A DNA stretch of 43,026 nt from Candidatus Desulfatibia profunda (GCA_014382665.1 JACNJH010000111.1:1-43026), one strand, 5' to 3'; shown: positions 15,258-23,570, numbered from the stretch's first letter. The notes: generated by a model not told the origin, from the letters alone. Made by a program: numbers and translations.

Positions 15258-16883
15258 TCAAAACAGGCGGACAAGTTCGTCGACCTCAAAGGCGGGCCAC
15301 TTGGCCGGGGCATCATGCCAAACAGCCTCAATTCCCCGGCCCGTACCCCTTACCTCACCGATACAGGTCACCTTAATTCCGGCATTTCGAATGCCAGCCA
15401 TGAGATTCTCACAAACGCTTTCCTGGCAACAGATCAAAAGGCTGCCCGAGCCGATCAGACCCAGGGGATCAATGTTGAGCAGGCGACCGATTTTTTGCGT
15501 CTGGGGAAAGTACGGAATCCTGCTGATATCGATTTTTATCCGGTGGCCGCCGGCGATACTCAACTCTTCCAGTGCCGTTGCCAGACCGCCCTCGGTAACA
15601 TCATGCATGGCGCTGACTCCGACAGTCTCGCCGGCAATTTTAGCTTCCTTCAGAATGCTGATTTCGGAAACAAACGCTTTGCTTTTTTCGATTTCAGCCT
15701 CCGGCAGACCCAGGCGTTTCAACCGGTCTTCAAATTTTCTAGCGATAATCGCCGTTCCTTCCACCGCAACGGCCTTGGTCAGCATGACTTTATCGCCGGG
15801 TTTCATGTTGCGCTTATCGATCAGGTCACGCCTGGCAACCGTTCCTGCCAGCATCCCCGCAACGACCGGTCGTGTGACCGCATCGGTGATTTCAGTGTGC
15901 CCGCCGCACAGCATGATGTCCCAGCGCCGGCAGGTCGATTCAAGCTCGTGCATCACCTGCCAAATTTCCGAGGGCGTAGTCCCGCATGGAAAAAGCAGCG
16001 TTGTCAACAGCCATCTGGGGATTGCTCCGGCGGTGGCTATGTCATTGGCATTTATCAGAACCGCATAATGCCCGATCGAATCGGTAACAAAGGTGATGGG
16101 ATCGGACTTGAGCACCAAGACTTCCGTTTCCTGAACATTTACCGCCGCCGTATCTTCGCCGATTCCCGGGGGTATCAGCACAGAGGCGTCCTGGAAATCG
16201 AATTCCTGGAGAAACATTTCCAGAATGTCATTGGGCAGCTTGCCCATTGACAGCGGGGAGCCGAAACGGACAATTGTTTTGAGCTCCTCCAGGCGCGAAA
16301 TTCTAAAATCACTTGCAATCTTGGATGGTCCGGAGTTCACCCCGTTATCGAGAAATGCCGTCAGACTTCCAGCCTCTTGACCGGCCTGGATGTCAAAGAA
16401 GAAATCCCCTACCATCAGCAGTTGGCCGACATCCACCTTCAGTTTTTGCGCTGCCAGCAGGATTCCGTCCGGATTCGGCTTGCGCTTGACCGGCGTTTCC
16501 CTGGTAATGATCAGGTCAAAATCGGACACGCCGATGGTGTTGAAATTCTGAAACGCCCGATTAATGGAATCAAGGGTGTTGCGAGTAATAATTCCAAGGG
16601 CGATGCCCTTTGAACGCAGATATGCAACCAGATCTTCGGCACCGACGTTGGGCTTCGAGTTCTCGGCCGCGTTCCTTTCAAAGCGCTCCAACACGTCGCG
16701 AGCTTCCTTTTGCCGGGCCGCGGTCGGCAGGCTTTGGATGAATTCGAGTACCAGTGCTTCCGGAGGACAGCCGATGGTCTGCTTTAACAGGGGAAAATCC
16801 AGAGCACCGGGCCTGGTCAGGGTGCCGTCGAAATCGAACAGGACGGCCTTGATGCAAAACGGTTTAAGGATCACAGGTTTCAT
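15258..16883 (-). CDS. HAD phosphatase fused to an AIR-synthase (HypE-like) domain
   Basis: A 541-residue two-domain protein. Residues about 10-215 are a HAD hydrolase: VLFDFDGTLT (nucleophile Asp), GIITRN (Thr motif), KPNPDGIL (Lys) and MVGDFFFDI (acidic motif). Residues about 220-541 are an AIR-synthase/HypE-like ATP-binding domain: PPGIGEDTAAV, LINANDIATAGAIPRW, CGGHTEITDAV, SAMHDVTEGGLATALEEL and LIGSGSLL. True HypE ends in a PRxC motif whose Cys carries the cyano group; this protein ends VDELVRLF and so is not a standard HypE. The substrate is unknown. ATG at 16883 is preferred over an in-frame TTG at 16889. It lies 11 bases after the glycerophosphodiesterase gene, so it is the third gene of an operon with map. 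Confidence 0.88.
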   Translation of the reverse strand: MKPVILKPFCIKAVLFDFDGTLTRPGALDFPLLKQTIGCPPEALVLEFIQSLPTAARQKEARDVLERFERNAAENSKPNVGAEDLVAYLRSKGIALGIITRNTLDSINRAFQNFNTIGVSDFDLIITRETPVKRKPNPDGILLAAQKLKVDVGQLLMVGDFFFDIQAGQEAGSLTAFLDNGVNSGPSKIASDFRISRLEELKTIVRFGSPLSMGKLPNDILEMFLQEFDFQDASVLIPPGIGEDTAAVNVQETEVLVLKSDPITFVTDSIGHYAVLINANDIATAGAIPRWLLTTLLFPCGTTPSEIWQVMHELESTCRRWDIMLCGGHTEITDAVTRPVVAGMLAGTVARRDLIDKRNMKPGDKVMLTKAVAVEGTAIIARKFEDRLKRLGLPEAEIEKSKAFVSEISILKEAKIAGETVGVSAMHDVTEGGLATALEELSIAGGHRIKIDISRIPYFPQTQKIGRLLNIDPLGLIGSGSLLICCQESVCENLMAGIRNAGIKVTCIGEVRGTGRGIEAVWHDAPAKWPAFEVDELVRLF

Positions 16884-16894
16884 AAGCAAACGCT

Positions 16895-17629
16895 TTAAAT
16901 GAGCGCGTATCGAGCTGCAAGTGCTCGAAGCCGGTAAAGCTCATTCGTAATAATTCCGTCAACACCCAGTAAAATGAACTTCTTCATCTGCTCAGGGTGG
17001 TCCACCGTCCAGACCAGCACCGCGGTGCCCCTGCGCTGCAAGGCTGCTACCATGGCTTTGTGGACAAGCCTGTAATGAACCGCGACTCCGCTCAAAAATC
17101 TGGGCAGCAAATGCGCCGTTAGACCCAACGCAACGTTTCTGAAATTCTGCCAGCGTGTTTCCCGATGATGAAGCGATACAATCAAATACAGCGGCAACTG
17201 GACGCCGGTCTCTTGCAACCGCTTGAGCAAATTATAATTGGAGCTTGATATAACGCTTCCGGGAGCCGGTGTGACGACGGATAATTCCCTGACCAGGTTT
17301 GCTGTGCTCCGGCAGCTTTTGATCTCCAAGTCCACGGGCACAGGCCCGATGGCATCGAGGCTGTCAGACAGTTTCGGTGCGCGATCATCCCGTCCCGTCA
17401 GGTGTAAAACCTGGGCATAGGTCAGATTGCCCCACGGCGGCGCATTACGGTTGAAGGCGTTGTCGTGGTAAATGACAAAATGCCCGTCACGCGTTTCGTG
17501 GACGTCCATTTCAATCATATCGGTTTGGGCGGCTACAGCCGCTCTAAACGCCGGAATCGTGTTTTTGATACCGTTAACCTCAAGACCTTGATGCGATATG
17601 ATTTTGGGGAAAGGTTTGCGATAATTCAT
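16895..17629 (-). CDS. glycerophosphodiester phosphodiesterase-family protein
   Basis: A 244-residue TIM-barrel protein of the GDPD family, which hydrolyses glycerophosphodiesters to glycerol-3-phosphate. Motifs are ISHQG (family AHRG), the ENT-like NGIKNTIPAF, IEMDVHETRDG (metal-binding ExD), FVIYHDN (catalytic His), VDLEIKS and VWTVDHPEQM...GVDGIITN. The active-site Arg of AHRG is Gln here, which is unusual and may affect activity or specificity. No signal peptide is seen, so it is cytoplasmic. Its ATG directly abuts the stop codon of map (no intervening base), implying translational coupling. Confidence 0.88.
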   Translation of the reverse strand: MNYRKPFPKIISHQGLEVNGIKNTIPAFRAAVAAQTDMIEMDVHETRDGHFVIYHDNAFNRNAPPWGNLTYAQVLHLTGRDDRAPKLSDSLDAIGPVPVDLEIKSCRSTANLVRELSVVTPAPGSVISSSNYNLLKRLQETGVQLPLYLIVSLHHRETRWQNFRNVALGLTAHLLPRFLSGVAVHYRLVHKAMVAALQRRGTAVLVWTVDHPEQMKKFILLGVDGIITNELYRLRALAARYALI

Positions 17630-18517
17630 TTACAAATCGTAAGGGGTCAGACTCTCAAAACCCTGGTCGGTAACCAGAATGGTCTGTTCAAATTGGGCCG
17701 AAAGCGAGCCATCCCTGGTGACGGCCGTCCACTTGTCTGCCAGAATGTTAAGGTGCCGCGCTCCCAGATTGATCATCGGTTCAATCGTAAAAACCATGCC
17801 CGGAACCAGGACAATGCCTTCACCCTGGCGGCCGAAATGAGGAATCTGGGGGGGTTCGTGAAAATCGAAGCCGACCCCGTGACCCACAAATTCCCTGACA
17901 ACCGAGCATCCCTGGCTTTCAGCATACTCTTGAATGGCCCAGCCGATGTCTCCGACGGTATTCCCGGGCTTTACCGCTTGTATGCTGCGTTTAAGGCTCT
18001 CGCGGGCTACCCGGACGATTTTCTCGGCATCGGGTCCGGGCGTTCCCACAAAAAATGTTTTATTGGCGTCGGCGTAATAGCCGTTTAAAATCGGAGTTAC
18101 GTCTACATTCACAATATCCCCGTCTTTTAAAATCCGCTGTCCCGGGATGCCGTGACAAATCACTTCATTGACGGAAACACACACACTCTTTGGGAATCCC
18201 CGATAATTCAAAGGCGCAGGGATAGCCCCGTTCTTAAGGGTAAATTTATGCACCAGGGTGTTGATCTCGTCCGTGGCCATCCCGGGACGGATTTCAGATT
18301 CTACCATATCGAGGGTTTCCAGGACCAGGCGCCCGGCACTCCGGATACCTTCGATATCCGCCGGTTCTTTGAGGCGAATATTGTATTTTTGAACATACAG
18401 TTTCTTAAGTTCTTCAGGCGGCAGCTCTATCTTGTCCATGCAGCACTTCTTATATTTACGACCGCTGCCGCAGGGGCAGGGAGCATTGCGCCCCACTTGT
18501 AATGTCCTGTTTTTCAT
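17630..18517 (-). CDS. map: methionine aminopeptidase type I with N-terminal SEC-C zinc motif
   Basis: A 295-residue enzyme that removes the initiator methionine. The first about 30 residues carry a SEC-C zinc-binding motif (GRNAPCPCGSGRKYKKCC), known as an N-terminal extension in some MetAPs. The catalytic domain follows with VNEVICHGIPG, VNVDVTPILNGYYADANKTF (metal Asp pair), VGHGVG (His), GMVFTIEPM (Glu) and SAQFEQTILV (Glu). It is the first gene of a three-gene operon with the glycerophosphodiesterase and the HAD-AIRS fusion. The ATG at 18517 has only a weak ribosome site. The upstream gap (18518-18774) is AT-rich with no recognisable feature. Confidence 0.95.
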   Translation of the reverse strand: MKNRTLQVGRNAPCPCGSGRKYKKCCMDKIELPPEELKKLYVQKYNIRLKEPADIEGIRSAGRLVLETLDMVESEIRPGMATDEINTLVHKFTLKNGAIPAPLNYRGFPKSVCVSVNEVICHGIPGQRILKDGDIVNVDVTPILNGYYADANKTFFVGTPGPDAEKIVRVARESLKRSIQAVKPGNTVGDIGWAIQEYAESQGCSVVREFVGHGVGFDFHEPPQIPHFGRQGEGIVLVPGMVFTIEPMINLGARHLNILADKWTAVTRDGSLSAQFEQTILVTDQGFESLTPYDL

Positions 18518-18774
18518 AATCTGATCGATTCAGTGTTATAATGTTCACAAGTTTTATATTAAATAATAAATATTTGCTGTCAGGTCAATAAATTATAGGG
18601 AATTACCAGCGGTCTGTCAAACCGTAAGCACCTTAACATATTGAGATTTAAAATTATTTATTTCTTGTAATTTTTGATGAAATTAATCATAGTAAATTTG
18701 GTTCAAGGGTTCATAATAAAATAGGTAAATACCGGCGAATCTGGGCATGCAGCATTTAAAGGAGGTCGGAACGA

Positions 18775-19080
18775 ATGGTACATAAAATTTTAGTGGCTTT
18801 GGACGATTCGGAAAATGCAATGCGGGCGGTAGAGTATATTGCCAAACTTTTTACCCCTGAAAATCAGGTCACCCTGTTTAGTGTCATTTTAGACACGGCA
18901 ATGCTGTGCGATATGAACAGCCCTGAGCTAACCCCTTATTTTATTGCTCAGCAGGGTACGTTCTGTTCTTTGGAAGATAAAAAAAAGATCAAATCCTTCA
19001 GAATTGCGACATCGCCGATTCGCAGCACGCCGGCCTTTATTCCGTCTGAAAATATTTTTTATCCTCCTTTGGCGTTATAA
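18775..19080 (+). pseudogene. universal stress protein, C-terminally truncated
   Basis: The first about 72 residues are a typical UspA N-terminus (HKILVALDDSENAMRAVEYI...QVTLFSVILD...CSLEDKKK) after a strong AAAGGAGG site. From about position 18990 the similarity stops, and the frame runs 29 unrelated residues to a TAA at 19080. It crosses into DNA that codes on the other strand. The nucleotide-binding Gly-rich motif (GxxGxxGx9GS) normally near residue 120 is missing. This is the remnant of a Usp gene cut by a rearrangement. Confidence 0.7.
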
Positions 19081-19454
19081 TCGCGGATCATTTCCCGGAT
19101 TTTCTGAACCGGGCTCTTTGCCTCTGTGTTTTTGCAGAGGTCTTCAAAACGCTGCCACATTTCAGGATCGACTTCGAGCAATACAATCTCGATCTTTTCA
19201 GGTTCCGGGCTTGCGGGGGCCGGTCTGTGGGGCTCACGCGTTTGGAGCGTTGCTTGCTCGAATTGAAATGTTTCAGGTTCGCCTTCAGTATCCAGAAATT
19301 TGAAATAGACGTGTAATCGCTCGCCTTGGCGGATGAAATTTTCGGTCTAACTGCCAAATACCTGAACCGGCCGGTATGGATGGGAGCCTTCAATCACATC
19401 AACCCCTGCTTTTGCTTTAACCTTTTCAATGATGGTTTCCTTTATTAATTTTAT
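19059..19454 (-). pseudogene. unidentified gene with an in-frame amber codon
   Basis: One continuous minus-strand frame gives protein-like sequence on both sides of a TAG at 19347-19349: IEGSHPYRPVQVFGS, stop, TENFIRQGERLHVYFKFLD, then LQTREPHRPAPASPEPEKIE and VDPEMWQRFEDLCKN, ending RDYNAKGG. No start codon with a ribosome site lies upstream. Another frame over the same DNA is longer without stops but is Arg/Lys/Ser-rich and looks like noise. The family was not recognised. The 3' end overlaps the rearranged tail of the Usp gene by 22 bases. A single nonsense mutation in a decaying gene is the simplest reading. Confidence 0.55.
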
Positions 19455-19549
19455 TTAGACCTAAAAACCATGGCCCCCTTAGCCAGTTAAAGATCCCGCA
19501 TTTTTTGCCCTTTTCCAAAATAAAGCTGGTTAAATGATCAATTCGTTAG

Positions 19550-19906
19550 TTAGTCTGTCTCCCGGCCGCAGCTCTTCATGGCAATCATTTCACCAGTTTC
19601 AGCATCGATTTGAAGCGTTTTATACGTTCGAATGTATTTTTTAGAACCAAGCGACTCCATAATATTTACAGACGGCATCTGACGGTAAAACCCCAAGGTA
19701 ACCAGCCATGTCGATTTATCAGCAGACAGCTCTACTTCTTCAAGCAAGAGATCTTCAAATTTTTTGGTATCATAAAGTTCTTTGAATAAATCGAAAGCGG
19801 TTTTTACCGCATTTTTCACGCCAATCATTGCTTTATCCCTTGATTGCTTTGGTTCATACGATGAGTTTTGCACCAATCTGAAAGTTTCTGCCGTTATAAT
19901 TCGCAT
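19550..19906 (-). CDS. small conserved-type hypothetical protein
   Basis: 118 residues. A helical N-terminal half (MIGVKNAVKTAFDLFKELY) is followed by a beta-rich part (LLLEEVELSADKSTWLVTLG...) ending YKTLQIDAETGEMIAMKS. The last phrase resembles the strand-turn-strand end of PepSY-like small domains. There is no signal peptide or membrane segment. The start could be ATG 19906 or the internal ATG at 19828, where the regular fold seems to begin. No function can be given. Confidence 0.6.
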   Translation of the reverse strand: MRIITAETFRLVQNSSYEPKQSRDKAMIGVKNAVKTAFDLFKELYDTKKFEDLLLEEVELSADKSTWLVTLGFYRQMPSVNIMESLGSKKYIRTYKTLQIDAETGEMIAMKSCGRETD

Positions 19907-19949
19907 GCATGCAGCCTGCCGTCAAGCATGTTCTGATCGAACAACGCAG

Positions 19950-20492
19950 ATGAAGCTCCCCACAGTCCCGCTTTCAGCGGGACAGGGTATTCTGGCGAAG
20001 GCGAATAAAATAGTATTGACACTGGATGACCTGTATCGCTGGACCGGCTCGATTCAAGCCCGGGAAGTCGTCGATATGATATTGACCCGTGACCCTTCCA
20101 GTCTCAGCGCCGCATCATTGCGGGATATGTTTGAAGATGGCGATGCCGTTGGGGTCGCTGAAATGATGTTAGGCCGTAAAAAAATCTTCCCGGCTTTTCT
20201 GGAACTTTTAATTCACGACAAATGGCCGGTCCGTTTGGGCGCCATGGTGGCCTTTGAAACCATCGCCGCAAAAAGCAGCGACCTCGCCGCCCGGGCAATC
20301 CCTTTTTTGTGGGAACGTTTTTCCCTGGCAGAGGACACGGTCAAAGGGGACATTCTCTATCTTTTGGGGGTATCCGGAGATAAGAAAACAACCCCGAAAC
20401 TTACAACAATTTTGAGCGGCCCATATTCTGCCGAGATCAAAGAAGCGGCCGCAGATGCACTAAAAGAACTTGATAAAGACATCCGCCCTTAA
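19950..20492 (+). CDS. HEAT-repeat-like protein, probably 5'-truncated
   Basis: A 180-residue helical protein. From about residue 25 it reads as a well-formed helical-repeat domain (LDDLYRWTGSIQAREVVDMI, MFEDGDAVGVAEMML, FPAFLELLIHDKWPVRLGAM, DTVKGDILYLLGVSG, IKEAAADALKELD). In proteins of this type that I recall from related bacteria, this domain follows a thioredoxin-like N-terminal domain. That domain is absent here. Instead the first about 15 codons are supplied by a palindromic REP-like sequence (AAGCTCCCC...TCCCGC-TTTCA-GCGGGA, 19953-19982). It may be expressed from the new ATG or be a remnant. Confidence 0.55.
   Translation: MKLPTVPLSAGQGILAKANKIVLTLDDLYRWTGSIQAREVVDMILTRDPSSLSAASLRDMFEDGDAVGVAEMMLGRKKIFPAFLELLIHDKWPVRLGAMVAFETIAAKSSDLAARAIPFLWERFSLAEDTVKGDILYLLGVSGDKKTTPKLTTILSGPYSAEIKEAAADALKELDKDIRP
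19953..19982. repeat. REP-like palindrome
   Basis: GAAGCTCCCC (19952-19961) is followed by a perfect 6-bp hairpin TCCCGC-TTTCA-GCGGGA (19966-19982). The same GAAGCTCCCC lead-in starts the larger hairpin cluster near 20998. This suggests both are members of one REP-like family. Confidence 0.45.
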
Positions 20493-20597
20493 CGGATTGA
20501 TGCTGCATCAAGAATTCCAAAAAATTGACTTTGAGCGCATGCTTTTAATAAGGTAGTGTCTATGTGAAGAAATCCGGGATAAAAGGAGGCGAACGTA

Positions 20598-20978
20598 ATG
20601 CTGTTAAAAAAACTTCTGGAACGGTTGTCCAAAAAAGAAAAACAGGTTGCTGAAGAAAGAAGAAAGTTTGCCAGACTGGTATATCCACCTAAAAAAAGAC
20701 CCAAGTTCAAAGTCAGGGAACAGGAAATGGAAGTCATAGATATTTCAGAAAAAGGGATTAAATTTTTAAAAAATAAACAAGCGGAAATCAGCGAGTGCGT
20801 GCATGGAACCACAGAATTATTAAGCGGCAACTCACTGGATATAACCGGAAAAATTGTATGGGAGCATAACAGTGAAGTCGGCGTGCTGATAACAAAAATA
20901 CCGGAATCCATTATCGTTGAAGAGATACGGACCATTCTGCGGGATTTGGGACCGGGCGATTCCGATCAAGAAAAATGA
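20598..20978 (+). CDS. PilZ-domain protein (putative cyclic-di-GMP receptor)
   Basis: A 126-residue protein. After a Lys-rich helix, the PilZ signature appears: ERRKFARLVYP (an RxxxR-type motif, R21/R22 and R26) and VIDISEKGIKF (D/NxSxxG). It lies early in the chain, as in single-domain PilZ effectors. The beta-barrel continues to about residue 110. It would sense c-di-GMP and act by protein contact; the target is not encoded nearby. AAAAGGAGG is well placed before the ATG. A possible -35 (TTGACT, 20525-20530) is present but its -10 is weak. Confidence 0.8.
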   Translation: MLLKKLLERLSKKEKQVAEERRKFARLVYPPKKRPKFKVREQEMEVIDISEKGIKFLKNKQAEISECVHGTTELLSGNSLDITGKIVWEHNSEVGVLITKIPESIIVEEIRTILRDLGPGDSDQEK

Positions 20979-20999
20979 TTCGTCAGCCCAGGTTGTGAA

Positions 21000-21057
21000 G
21001 CTCCCCGCCCTAACGGGCGGGGGTTCTGACGTGCGTCAGTGCTTCGCGGCGGGGAGC
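21000..21057. repeat. REP/BIME-like cluster of nested palindromes
   Basis: GCTCCCCGCC (21000-21009) can pair either with the adjacent GGGCGGGG (21015-21022) across the loop TAAC, or with a perfect copy GGCGGGGAGC at 21048-21057. A separate hairpin CTGACG-TG-CGTCAG lies between. There is no T run, so it is not a simple terminator. It fills the gap between the convergent PilZ and cysteine-cluster genes. Confidence 0.6.
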
Positions 21058-21064
21058 GTGCCGG

Positions 21065-22060
21065 TCACATGAAAATAACCTCCGGCGGCTGGAGCGTTCT
21101 TTTAAGCCGTATGAATCGATTCCCCTTTAAGCGGTATATGGCCTCCGGCCTATTGAGCTTTTCAAGAAGCGGTTTCATCAAGGCATCATCCTTTAGTTTT
21201 TCAAAAAGACTCTCCTTTCCCAATCGCGTGTCCAATTGGTAAATGCTGTTCATAATACCTTCGAAAAATCCGGAGGATTTGAGCACGACACTCACGAGTT
21301 GCTCATAGTCCTGCATAGACCCTGACAAATCTTTCGATTGGTCCTGTTTCAACAGCTTGGTCAAGGGCTTGGAGTCAATGATAAAGGACGGGGTATCGAA
21401 AATAAAATGGTTGGAAAGGGCTTCTTCTCTGCAGCTCATTCCTCTGAGGGTCTCCAAGGCGTTGCTCCTTGCCTGCGAAACTTTGATTTCTGCCTTCAGG
21501 CAGGGGAATCCTTTGAATATCGGGTTGTTGACAAGATCCGGTATCATTCCTTTTAGCTGATGATACTCCGGGAAAAGAATACAATTGAGCGGCTTTGAGC
21601 CGTGAACCCGGCAGTGAGCCTTTTGAAGAAAGTTGCAGGGTTTTTTCAGCTTTATCAAAAGGCGCTGATAGCGGGAGTTGATCTCCAAATTCTCCAGGCC
21701 TATGAAACAGTGCTGGAAAAAAAGACTGGATACCGGCGTGTTTAAAACCAGGCTGAGCCTGATCAAATCAAAAAGGCTCACTTCGACGATAACCTCGGCC
21801 ATCCAGCATCCGGGTGCGCTGCAATCCTCCGGGCACCGCAGATTGCATTCCTTTTGGGCAAGCTCGGCCTGATGCTGAAAATAACGCTCCATACCGGCAT
21901 TTTCAGCCCAAAAAAGGCATTGTGTCAAGTTTTCCTTAATGATTTTGAAAGCCGGGCGCAACCGTTCAGAGCCGGTGCCGTTTGCAGGGCCGGCTGTGCC
22001 TTTTGCTGCACCCACTTTGGCACTGTCGATGTGATCACCCTGGAAGCTCTTATTATTCAC
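21065..22060 (-). CDS. YkgJ-type cysteine-cluster protein (putative zinc/iron-binding)
   Basis: Up to 331 residues. The central part carries the cysteine-rich pattern of the YkgJ/CxxCxxCC family: CNLRCPEDCSAPGCW (about residues 72-86), a spacer with SLFDLIRLSLVLNTPVSSLF, then KKPCNFLQKAHCRVHGSKPLNC. The family is thought to bind zinc or iron, or a Fe-S cluster, by pattern only. The C-terminal 130 residues are helical with no recognised domain. The indicated start is a GTG without a good ribosome site, so the true start may be 20-60 codons further in. Confidence 0.65.
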   Translation of the reverse strand: MNNKSFQGDHIDSAKVGAAKGTAGPANGTGSERLRPAFKIIKENLTQCLFWAENAGMERYFQHQAELAQKECNLRCPEDCSAPGCWMAEVIVEVSLFDLIRLSLVLNTPVSSLFFQHCFIGLENLEINSRYQRLLIKLKKPCNFLQKAHCRVHGSKPLNCILFPEYHQLKGMIPDLVNNPIFKGFPCLKAEIKVSQARSNALETLRGMSCREEALSNHFIFDTPSFIIDSKPLTKLLKQDQSKDLSGSMQDYEQLVSVVLKSSGFFEGIMNSIYQLDTRLGKESLFEKLKDDALMKPLLEKLNRPEAIYRLKGNRFIRLKRTLQPPEVIFM

Positions 22061-22094
22061 GAGTGGATTGAGGTGTGTTCAATAGTATTTGCGC

Positions 22095-22123
22095 TTGCAA
22101 TGGATCTCATTTTAGTATACAAT
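22095..22123 (+). promoter_or_regulatory. promoter of the Phd/PIN toxin-antitoxin operon
   Basis: TTGCAA (22095-22100), 17 bases, then TACAAT (22118-22123). The predicted start is about 22130, giving a leader of about 18 bases that contains the GGAGG site of the antitoxin gene. Autoregulation by the antitoxin at or near this site would be usual for the family. Confidence 0.6.
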
Positions 22124-22147
22124 TGAGCCTCATTTGGAGGTGAAATT

Positions 22148-22435
22148 ATGAAATTTTTAAGTGTTAGAGATCTTAAAACAAAGTCATCACAGGTTTGGAA
22201 AGAACTTTCCGATCAAAAGGAAATGGTCATTACCAGCAATGGCAGGCCCATTGCTGTCATTTCATCGATAACCGAAAACAACCTTGAGCAAGTTTTATCA
22301 GCATTTCGCCAAGCGCGAGCAATGCAGGCAGTGACTTCCATTCAGTATGAATCCGTACGCAAAGGGACTGATAATATTACTATGGATGAAATTGACTATG
22401 AAATAAAATCGGTTCGATCTAAGCGTAAAAGATGA
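22148..22435 (+). CDS. Phd/YefM-family antitoxin
   Basis: A 95-residue protein. The N-terminal fold MKFLSVRDLKTKSSQVWKEL and VITSNGRPIAVIS is the classic Phd/YefM DNA-binding domain. The C-terminal half (from about 55) is charged and flexible, as expected for the toxin-neutralising segment. It should bind its own promoter and the PIN toxin encoded next. There is a strong GGAGG site 8 bases before ATG. The stop overlaps the toxin start by 4 bases (ATGA). Confidence 0.88.
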   Translation: MKFLSVRDLKTKSSQVWKELSDQKEMVITSNGRPIAVISSITENNLEQVLSAFRQARAMQAVTSIQYESVRKGTDNITMDEIDYEIKSVRSKRKR

Positions 22436-22869
22436 AAATTGTACTGGATACAAATGTTCTTGTCTCCGGCCTTCTCACACCATTCGGGTCAAGCGGTGAA
22501 ATAGTCCGCATGGTTTCGGCAGGCATTCTTATTTTGCAGTTTGATTCGCGGATACTATTGGAGTACCAAGAAGTCCTTTATCGGCCTAAATTTCAATTCA
22601 ATAAGGAACATATCGATACCCTTCTTGCCTATGTAAAACAGAATGGCCAAGTTATTCCTGCCAGTCCATTGAAGAAACGCCTACCTGATCCGGATGATGA
22701 ACCATTTCTTGAAATTGCCATTGCGGGAAGGGCTGCATGCTTAATTACCGGAAACAAATCTCATTTTCCACGAAAATCTCGGCAGGGAATGAAAATTTTA
22801 TCACCTTCTGAATTCATTGATTTTTATAGAAAATACAATGAAGACACAGAACATCCGCATTCACCCTGA
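22432..22869 (+). CDS. PIN-domain toxin (COG1569-type ribonuclease)
   Basis: A 145-residue PIN nuclease. It opens with KIVLDTNVLVSG (first acidic residue, D6), then LLEYQEVLYRPKF (conserved Glu), LPDPDDEPFLEIAIAG (Asp cluster) and ACLITGNKSHFP. Such toxins cleave RNA, often tRNA, with divalent metal and are inhibited by the upstream antitoxin. The 4-base overlap with the antitoxin gene indicates translational coupling. All expected acidic positions are present, so it looks functional. Confidence 0.9.
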   Translation: MKIVLDTNVLVSGLLTPFGSSGEIVRMVSAGILILQFDSRILLEYQEVLYRPKFQFNKEHIDTLLAYVKQNGQVIPASPLKKRLPDPDDEPFLEIAIAGRAACLITGNKSHFPRKSRQGMKILSPSEFIDFYRKYNEDTEHPHSP

Positions 22870-22983
22870 ATACGAAAACCGTTGGCTTCGAGTTGTGATT
22901 AGTGTGAGGATAAAACCTGATCGAGCTATAACTGCCTTTTTAACACCTTCTTCTAAGGGAAGGCCATAACTTGCCCGGATTTT

Positions 22984-23532
22984 TCACGAGCTTGAGACCT
23001 TCAACGGCTTCCCATATTCATTAAAATGCACCTTTTCATATTGCAGATCTTCTTTGGGGTGAGCGGGCTTGCTTTCTGCCGGGTAGCCGATGGCGACAAT
23101 CGATTCCACGTTTAAGTTTTCCGGAATATGTAAAAGTTCGCGAATATAGGCTTCTGCGGTTTTGTTCCTGTTATGCATTCGCATTCTAATCTGAATCCAG
23201 CAGCTTCCAAGCTCCAGTGATTCGGCTGCCAGATGCAGAAAAATCGAGGCGATGGAAACGTCTTCGATCCACACATCGCATTTGGCAGGATCGGCGCAGA
23301 CCACAATTCCCAGGGGCGCATTGCTCAGAAACGATGCTCCGTGCGGCTTGGCCTTTGAGAGCTTTGCAAGTAAATTTCGATCCGTTACTACAATGAACTC
23401 CCAGGGATTGAACCCTCTTGAAGAAGGCGAGCGCAGGGCCGCCTCGACAAGCATGTCGATTTTTTTTGATTCTACGGGTTTTTGCAGGTATTCGCGAATG
23501 CTTCTTCGTTTTTGAACCAGAGATAAAAACAT
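22984..23532 (-). CDS. nitroreductase-family flavoprotein
   Basis: A 182-residue protein with the FMN-binding pattern of the nitroreductase family: VQKRRSIREY (about 5-14), AALRSPSSRGFNPWEFIVV (about 31-49), APLGIVVCAD, WIEDVSIASIFLHLAAESLELGSCWIQ and VAIGYPAE. It is expected to use NAD(P)H and FMN to reduce nitro compounds or quinones, or to have another redox role. ATG at 23532 has AAGGAG 11 bases upstream. A TTG at 23565 would add 11 residues that lack the family start. It is downstream of the poly-gamma-glutamate hydrolase gene on the same strand, 38 bases away. Confidence 0.9.
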   Translation of the reverse strand: MFLSLVQKRRSIREYLQKPVESKKIDMLVEAALRSPSSRGFNPWEFIVVTDRNLLAKLSKAKPHGASFLSNAPLGIVVCADPAKCDVWIEDVSIASIFLHLAAESLELGSCWIQIRMRMHNRNKTAEAYIRELLHIPENLNVESIVAIGYPAESKPAHPKEDLQYEKVHFNEYGKPLKVSSS

Positions 23533-23570
23533 AATTAAAGCCGCTCCTTTCCCTGAGGGTATCAAATTGG

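Noticed and set aside
19088-19393. 101-residue minus-strand ORF in the decay zone
   Set aside because: Arg/Lys/Ser-rich composition without any protein-like pattern; the neighbouring frame with one TAG is far more plausible.
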